Shown: one piece after another, positions 60,036 to 64,000 of the stretch
Layout of the letters: every line of letters starts with the position of its first letter
Numbering within the stretch: position 1 is the first letter of the stretch
Assembly: GCA_017624715.1 (NCBI GenBank)
Contig: JAGAMN010000016.1
Location: 38,467 to 102,466 of the forward strand
Length of the DNA: 64,000 bases
Direction: 5' to 3'
Source of the DNA: Oscillospiraceae bacterium
GTDB lineage: Bacteria > Bacillota > Clostridia > Oscillospirales > Oscillospiraceae
The notes under the pieces: model-generated
What the model was told of the DNA's origin: nothing
The model's input: only the letters and a program-made list of their open reading frames with translations
The model's database searches: none
Translations under genes and position numbers: made by a program

Positions 60036-60464
60036 CTATTCTTCAATTGTACGAATATCCAGGTGATAGTCAATCACACCGGCGGCGGTCTGCTCGATCT
60101 CGATACTGTATTGCAGATCAATGACACCACCGGCAGGGGTGATATCATAATATACGAAGGTAGCACAAACCGAGAGCATAAGCGCACCGAAGTCCATTTG
60201 ATATAAAGATTCGTGGGATACGCCCTGCTGGAAGACCATTTGAGAATGGAGATTTCCGGTGCGGGTCAGGATCACCTTGTCAGGCTCTACCCGAAATGTG
60301 GTGGTCACGCCCTTCAAACCGGTCAGATCGCTTTCTTCGTAGCAGATGTCCCAGCCGCCGTCCCGGAGTTCCATAATGCCTTCGGTGGTCAGCTGAATGA
60401 CCTCGGGTTCCTGATCCTGGTAGCGTTGTGTTCCCCGGATCTCAAGGATGACAGGTAGTTTCAT
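60036..60464 (-). CDS. DUF1934 family beta-barrel protein
   Basis: A 142-residue protein with the DUF1934 (YwiB-like) pattern: VILEIRGTQRYQDQEPEVIQL, then WDICYEESDLTGLKGVTTTF and LHSQMVFQQGVSHESLY. The fold is a calycin-like beta barrel; function unknown. It starts within the ddl stop region (ATGA overlap, 60461-60464), so it is translated with ddl. Confidence 0.9.
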   Translation of the reverse strand: MKLPVILEIRGTQRYQDQEPEVIQLTTEGIMELRDGGWDICYEESDLTGLKGVTTTFRVEPDKVILTRTGNLHSQMVFQQGVSHESLYQMDFGALMLSVCATFVYYDITPAGGVIDLQYSIEIEQTAAGVIDYHLDIRTIEE

Positions 60465-61531
60465 TCATTGGCCTCCATTGCCAGCTTCAGCAGTTCATCG
60501 ATAAGCTGCTGGCTGGGGATGCCGCTGGCGGCAAAGAGCTTGGGATACATGGAAATGGAAGTAAAACCGGGCAAGGTATTGATCTCATTGAACACCACGC
60601 GCTCATCTGCATAGGTGACAAAGAAATCCACGCGGCTCAGACCCTGGCAGCCAATGGCGGTATATACCTTTACGGCTGCATCCCGAACCTGCTCGGCAAC
60701 GCTGTCGGAAATTCTGGCAGGAATGTAAGCCACAGAGGTATCGGTGATATATTTGGCATCGTAATCATAGAACTCGGCGCCGGAGTCGATCTCGCCGCAC
60801 TCGGAAGCCACAGGGCTCATATTGCCCATGACGGCCACTTCTACTTCTCTTCCGTGAATGAATTCTTCTACCAGAATCTTCTCGTCATAAGTGCCGGCTT
60901 TCAGCAGAGCGCTGCGCAGGTCCTCCCGATCTGCTGCTTTGGAAACGCCTACGGAAGAACCGGTGCCGGCGGGTTTGACGAACACAGGATAGCAAAAACG
61001 GGATTCCAACTGCTTTAAAATCTCATCCATTCGGCTGTCTAATTCAGAATTACGAACCAACTGCCATGCAGCCTGAGGGATACCGGCTTGGTCGGCAACC
61101 AGTTTAGTCAGAGTCTTATCCATTGCAACTGCGGAGGCCGCTACGTGGGGACCGACGTAAGGAATACCCGCCATCTGCAGGAGACCTTGCATGGCGCCAT
61201 CCTCGCCGTTTTCACCGTGGAGCACCGGGAACACCACATCGATCCATTCCCGGACGACACAGTCGCCCTCAAAGCTCAGCAGGCCCTGTCCACGGACAGG
61301 AGAAATGGCTGCCCGGCGGTTGCCGGGGTAGTTCTTCCACTCACCGGTGGGAAGCAAGGAATAGTCTTCGCCGGTATACAGGATCCAGTCGCCATCCTTG
61401 GTGATGCCCACAGGGAAAACATTGTACTTTTCCTTGTCCAGGCAGTTCAGGACAAATTCTGCAGAACGCAGAGAGACTTCATGCTCGGGGCTGATGCCGC
61501 CAAAGAGGACACATACGCTTAATTTTTTCAT
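60461..61531 (-). CDS. ddl: D-alanine--D-alanine ligase
   Basis: An ATP-grasp enzyme of 356 residues that makes the D-Ala-D-Ala dipeptide for peptidoglycan. It has VLFGGISPEHEVSLRSAE, VFPVLHGENGEDGAMQGLL, FVKPAGTGSSVGVSKA, VEEFIHGREVEVAV, and the metal-binding FNEINTLPGFTSISMYPKL. The ATG at 61531 follows GAGG by 8 nt; longer readings are less likely. Its partner murC is nearby on the same strand but across an intervening plus-strand gene. Confidence 0.96.
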   Translation of the reverse strand: MKKLSVCVLFGGISPEHEVSLRSAEFVLNCLDKEKYNVFPVGITKDGDWILYTGEDYSLLPTGEWKNYPGNRRAAISPVRGQGLLSFEGDCVVREWIDVVFPVLHGENGEDGAMQGLLQMAGIPYVGPHVAASAVAMDKTLTKLVADQAGIPQAAWQLVRNSELDSRMDEILKQLESRFCYPVFVKPAGTGSSVGVSKAADREDLRSALLKAGTYDEKILVEEFIHGREVEVAVMGNMSPVASECGEIDSGAEFYDYDAKYITDTSVAYIPARISDSVAEQVRDAAVKVYTAIGCQGLSRVDFFVTYADERVVFNEINTLPGFTSISMYPKLFAASGIPSQQLIDELLKLAMEANE

Positions 61532-61667
61532 AGTTAACGCCTCATTCTCCATAGAAATTTGCCACATTGGGGCAAAACAAAATTGATTATTTACAATTTC
61601 CGTATGGAAATATTATTCTCCGGTGCTATAATAAGGACTATGCTACGAGATCAAAGGAGGGCTTGCC

Positions 61668-62075
61668 ATGCAGATCGATCTTTCAACAAAGGAATTCCGT
61701 CGGCTGCTGGATCTGGTATATATCGGCAACTGGGTCTTAAACTCCACAAGAGGAAATGACCGATTTGCCGATTACGACAATCTGGAAAGCAAATTATTCG
61801 GGCTGTGCAAAGGCACAGGGATGCAAGTTTTGGTAGAAGATTGGAATGACACCACCATTCCTTCTAAGGCATACGAGGAAGGCGGTATCCAAGAAGCCAT
61901 AGCCTACTATGAGGATAATGTTTTCTATCAAATCCTGGCGGAGGAGCTTTCCCGGCGGGATATGGGTTATGCTGAAATCAATGAGGACAATTACGATGAA
62001 GTTGTCCGTCGGATGGAAAGCTATATGGGAGAATTCCAACAATCCGGGTTAGACCGACTGGTATTGGAGGATTGA
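61668..62075 (+). CDS. Hypothetical protein, 135 residues
   Basis: I do not recognise this protein. It starts MQIDLSTKEFRRLLDLVYIG after AAAGGAGG, is soluble, acidic and rich in Tyr, Asp and Glu, and has no cysteine-rich or catalytic motif beyond scattered acids. A TATAAT lies 40-45 nt upstream. It sits between ddl and murC on the opposite strand, with a strong shared terminator downstream. Confidence 0.75.
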   Translation: MQIDLSTKEFRRLLDLVYIGNWVLNSTRGNDRFADYDNLESKLFGLCKGTGMQVLVEDWNDTTIPSKAYEEGGIQEAIAYYEDNVFYQILAEELSRRDMGYAEINEDNYDEVVRRMESYMGEFQQSGLDRLVLED

Positions 62076-62081
62076 CAGAGG

Positions 62082-62110
62082 TATCGGGCTGCATCGCAGC
62101 CCGATATTTT
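62082..62110. terminator. Bidirectional terminator between the hypothetical gene and murC
   Basis: TATCGGGCTGC and GCAGCCCGATA (11 bp) around ATC, followed by TTTTATTTT, serve the plus-strand gene; the convergent murC ends inside its T-tract. Confidence 0.88.
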
Positions 62111-63473
62111 ATTTTACCAATGCTTCACCTGCACGATAGATATCGCCGGCGCCTACAGTGAGGATCACATCACCAGGCTGTGCCAGCTCCTTCAGACGCT
62201 GGGTTACCTCAGGTAAGGTAGCACAGTAGATGCTGCCGGGAATCTTTTCTACTAGGTCCCGGGAAGAAATGCCCACAGTATTGCGCTCACGGGCGGCATA
62301 TATCTCTGCAAGAATTAGTAAGTCTGGCTTACAGAGCTGCTCCACAAATTCATTAAACAAGGCATGGGTACGAGTATAGGTATGGGGTTGGAATGCAAAA
62401 ATGATGCGCTTATAGCCCATAGCCCGGACTGCGTCCACAGTGGCACTAAGCTCACCGGGATGGTGGGCATAATCGTCGTAGACATCGGCTCCGTTATAGG
62501 TGCCCTTAAACTCCATGCGCCGGCCTGCGCCGCGGAAGCCTGCCAAGCCACGGACAACTGCATCCGCATCGATTCCCATCTTCCAGGACGTAGCTGCGGC
62601 TGCCAGGGCATTCAGGGCATTGTGGCGGCCGTAGACAGACAGCTCTACATGGCAGTAGCGCTGACCGTCACAAACTACATCAAAGCTGCGCCAGTCTTCA
62701 GAAGGATCGACTGCACGGACGGTATTATTTGCGCCGAAGCCAAAGCTCACATAGTCCAGGCCGCAGAGTGTATCTACCGTATTGGCGTCGTCGCCGTTGG
62801 CTACGATGCCATTTGTGGAAAGTTCTGCGAACTTGCGGAAGGACTTTTTCACATCCGCCAGGTCTTTGAAGTAATCCAGGTGATCCGCTTCAATATTCAG
62901 CACAACCGCCAGGCTGGGGAAAAAGTTCAGGAAGGAATCGCAATACTCACAGCTTTCCAGCAGGATGGTATTGCCCTTGCCAACCCGGTGGCCGGCGCGA
63001 AGCAAGGGCAGGTAGCCACCGATCATGACTGTAGGGTCAAGAGCGGCTTCCATCAAGATGTGGGCCATCATGGAGGTAGTTGTAGTCTTGCCGTGAGTAC
63101 CGGAAATGCAGATGGCATTTTCGTAGGCCTTCATAATAACTCCCCAGGCCTGGGCGCGTTCAAATACCGGGATACCGGCCGCGCGAGCTCCGGCAATCTC
63201 CGGATTGTCATTATGTACTGCGGCGGTACGGATGACACAGTCGGCTCCCTGGACATTCTCCTGACGATGGCCGATGGCAACCTGGATGCCCTGGGCAATG
63301 AGTTCATCGGTTGAAACAGAGGAATTCATGTCAGAACCGGAAACATGCAGGCCCATACCTTTTAAAACCAGACCCAGAGGACGCATAGAAACGCCGCCAA
63401 TGCCAACAAGGTGGACATGTTTGCCAGGCTGAATATATTGTTGAAGTGCCAAAGTACTATTATCCATAATCAT
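62109..63473 (-). CDS. murC: UDP-N-acetylmuramate--L-alanine ligase
   Basis: A 454-residue Mur ligase that adds L-alanine to UDP-MurNAc. Motifs: VHLVGIGGVSMRPLGLVLKG, the ATP loop ISGTHGKTTTTSMMAHIL, EADHLDYFKD, GRHNALNALAAAATS, and YDDYAHHPGELSATVDAVR. The ATG at 63473 has GGAG 5 nt away, and an ATG two codons later is also possible. It has its own promoter. Length is normal. Confidence 0.97.
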   Translation of the reverse strand: MIMDNSTLALQQYIQPGKHVHLVGIGGVSMRPLGLVLKGMGLHVSGSDMNSSVSTDELIAQGIQVAIGHRQENVQGADCVIRTAAVHNDNPEIAGARAAGIPVFERAQAWGVIMKAYENAICISGTHGKTTTTSMMAHILMEAALDPTVMIGGYLPLLRAGHRVGKGNTILLESCEYCDSFLNFFPSLAVVLNIEADHLDYFKDLADVKKSFRKFAELSTNGIVANGDDANTVDTLCGLDYVSFGFGANNTVRAVDPSEDWRSFDVVCDGQRYCHVELSVYGRHNALNALAAAATSWKMGIDADAVVRGLAGFRGAGRRMEFKGTYNGADVYDDYAHHPGELSATVDAVRAMGYKRIIFAFQPHTYTRTHALFNEFVEQLCKPDLLILAEIYAARERNTVGISSRDLVEKIPGSIYCATLPEVTQRLKELAQPGDVILTVGAGDIYRAGEALVK

Positions 63474-63504
63474 TGCAGCTCCGTTTGTTAACTCAAATCA
63501 ATTT

Positions 63505-63533
63505 ATTATATAACATTTTTGTTAGATTTACAA
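63505..63533 (-). promoter_or_regulatory. murC promoter
   Basis: Minus-strand TTGTAA (63528-63533) and TATAAT (63505-63510) are 17 bp apart. Confidence 0.75.
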
Positions 63534-63558
63534 CTATTAATTGCAAAATCGCTATGAG

Positions 63559-63833
63559 CACAAAGAAACCTCCACCTTTTGAGGTGGAGTATTGTGTTCA
63601 CGTTACCTCTTTTCACGGCCAGGGCAGGGATCGTCCTGCCGTTGGAAGTGTCCGGTGGACACTTTCAGTCAGAACGCATAAACGTTCAGAATATAGACAA
63701 AGAACCAAGCCAAAGCTTGGTTCTTTGTGTTCGCGTTACCTATTTTCACGGCTAGGGCAGGGATCGTCCTGCCGCGGGAAGTGTCCGGTGGACACTTCCA
63801 GGCAGCAATTCAAAGAACCTCACATGTTAAAGA
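63559..63833 (-). repeat. Tandem copies of the 5S rRNA 3' end with palindromic spacers
   Basis: The last 24 nt of 5S (complement 63864-63887) recur exactly at 63729-63752 and with two mismatches at 63596-63619, giving a period of about 134 nt. The 63729 copy extends to 30 identical nt (63723-63752). Each copy is preceded, in transcript order, by the same pair of hairpins: AAGTGTCC/GGACACTT and GGCAGG/CCTGCC (63623-63664 and 63756-63799). Each is followed by a terminator: CAAAGAACCAAGC with its complement (63698-63727) and CTCCACCT/AGGTGGAG (63570-63589). No gene is present. Confidence 0.85.
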
Positions 63834-63861
63834 AAAGCTCCACCCTTTGAGGTGGAGCTTT
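63834..63861 (-). terminator. 5S rRNA (rRNA operon) terminator
   Basis: AAAGCTCCACC and GGTGGAGCTTT (11 bp) around a 6-nt loop lie 2 nt after the 5S 3' end on the minus strand. Confidence 0.88.
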
Positions 63862-63863
63862 GT

Positions 63864-63978
63864 GTTCGCGTTACCTATTTTCACGGCCAGTCACCCGGCA
63901 ACTATCGTCGGCGTATATGTGCTTAACTTCTGTGTTCGGGATGGGAACAGGTGGACCCACATAACAATCAACACGAAC
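63864..63978 (-). rRNA. rrf: 5S ribosomal RNA
   Basis: On the minus strand, helix I pairs GTTCGTG (5') with CGCGAAC (3'). Between them is the conserved 5S core: GTGGGTCCACCTGTTCCC, ATCCCGAACACAGAAGTTAAG, and ACGCCGACGATAGTTG. Length is about 115 nt. The rest of the rRNA operon (23S) should lie beyond the right edge of the window. Exact ends may differ by one or two nt. Confidence 0.96.
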
Positions 63979-64000
63979 TTGGTGACCCATACCGGATTCG

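Noticed and set aside
63559-63863. CRISPR array or rRNA pseudogene
   Set aside because: The repeats are the 5S 3' end with identical spacer modules; only the last 24-30 nt are copied, so it is not a decayed full 5S gene.

Overview
The window looks like chromosomal DNA of a gut anaerobe of the class Clostridia, probably the Oscillospirales/Ruminococcaceae group. That placement is an inference from gene content: a bile salt hydrolase, a Trp T-box, Firmicutes-type operons (yraN-rnhB-rbgA-lepB-rplS; prs-pth-mfd; ddl/murC), a SpoIVFB-like M50 protease beside the TIGR03960/TIGR03936 pair, DUF1700/DUF4097/PadR, and abundant consensus sigma-A promoters and GC-rich intrinsic terminators. No phage, insertion sequence, transposase or CRISPR array was found.

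Layout. 1-1.8 kb: PadR-DUF1700-DUF4097 operon cut by the window edge. 1.8-7.6 kb: minus-strand housekeeping operon (phosphoesterase, threonine-synthase-like protein, M19 dipeptidase, yraN, rnhB, rbgA, lepB) and rplS. 8.4-13.4 kb: a 2-oxoacid dehydrogenase locus (fused E1 alpha/beta and a double-lipoyl E2) followed by a DeoR regulator whose promoter shares sequence motifs with the E2 promoter. 13.5-19.9 kb: four exported proteins (a lipoprotein, a cadherin-like-domain protein and two proteins with a shared proline/threonine stalk and C-terminal membrane tail). 20-21.3 kb: an inverted-repeat-bounded block with an AT-rich unknown gene, then tRNA-Pro(CGG). 21.4-25.1 kb: M50 protease, radical SAM pair and a zinc-ribbon protein. 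25.1-25.9 kb: tRNA-Pro(GGG) and an array of copies of its 3' end. 25.9-30.7 kb: MATE exporter, flavodoxin, bile salt hydrolase, GNAT and a T-box-controlled trpB. 31-32.6 kb: two candidate noncoding RNA genes around a P-loop kinase. 32.6-39.4 kb: hydrolase, TrmH, GtrA, DUF523, FAD oxidoreductase, MntP, MATE. 39.4-39.8 kb: tRNA-Ala(CGC) with its own 3'-end copy. 39.8-45.6 kb: E2-like protein, deacetylase-like protein, TetR, GPH symporter and sugar-binding lipoprotein. 45.6-52.5 kb: uvrB, radC, an atypical histidine kinase, uvrA. 52.6-57.8 kb: prs-pth-mfd. 58-63.5 kb: VanW protein, DUF1934, ddl, an unknown protein, murC. 63.5-64 kb: 5S rRNA followed by tandem copies of its 3' end.

The most interesting signal is not a protein. 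Three unrelated stable-RNA genes (tRNA-Pro GGG, tRNA-Ala CGC, 5S rRNA) are each followed by extra copies of their own last 21-30 nucleotides. In nearly every case the copy has its own intrinsic terminator, and copies are separated by about 60-120 bp of palindrome-rich DNA. One identical 24-bp palindrome sits in both the tRNA-Pro and tRNA-Ala inserts, so these look like one family of small elements that target the 3' ends of stable RNA genes. The nearest known parallel I can name is the tyrT/rtT repeats of E. coli. The second signal is a candidate RNA of about 490 nt at 32.1-32.6 kb with its own promoter and terminator; its 3' tail is duplicated in inverted orientation 1.4 kb away at the end of another candidate RNA gene.
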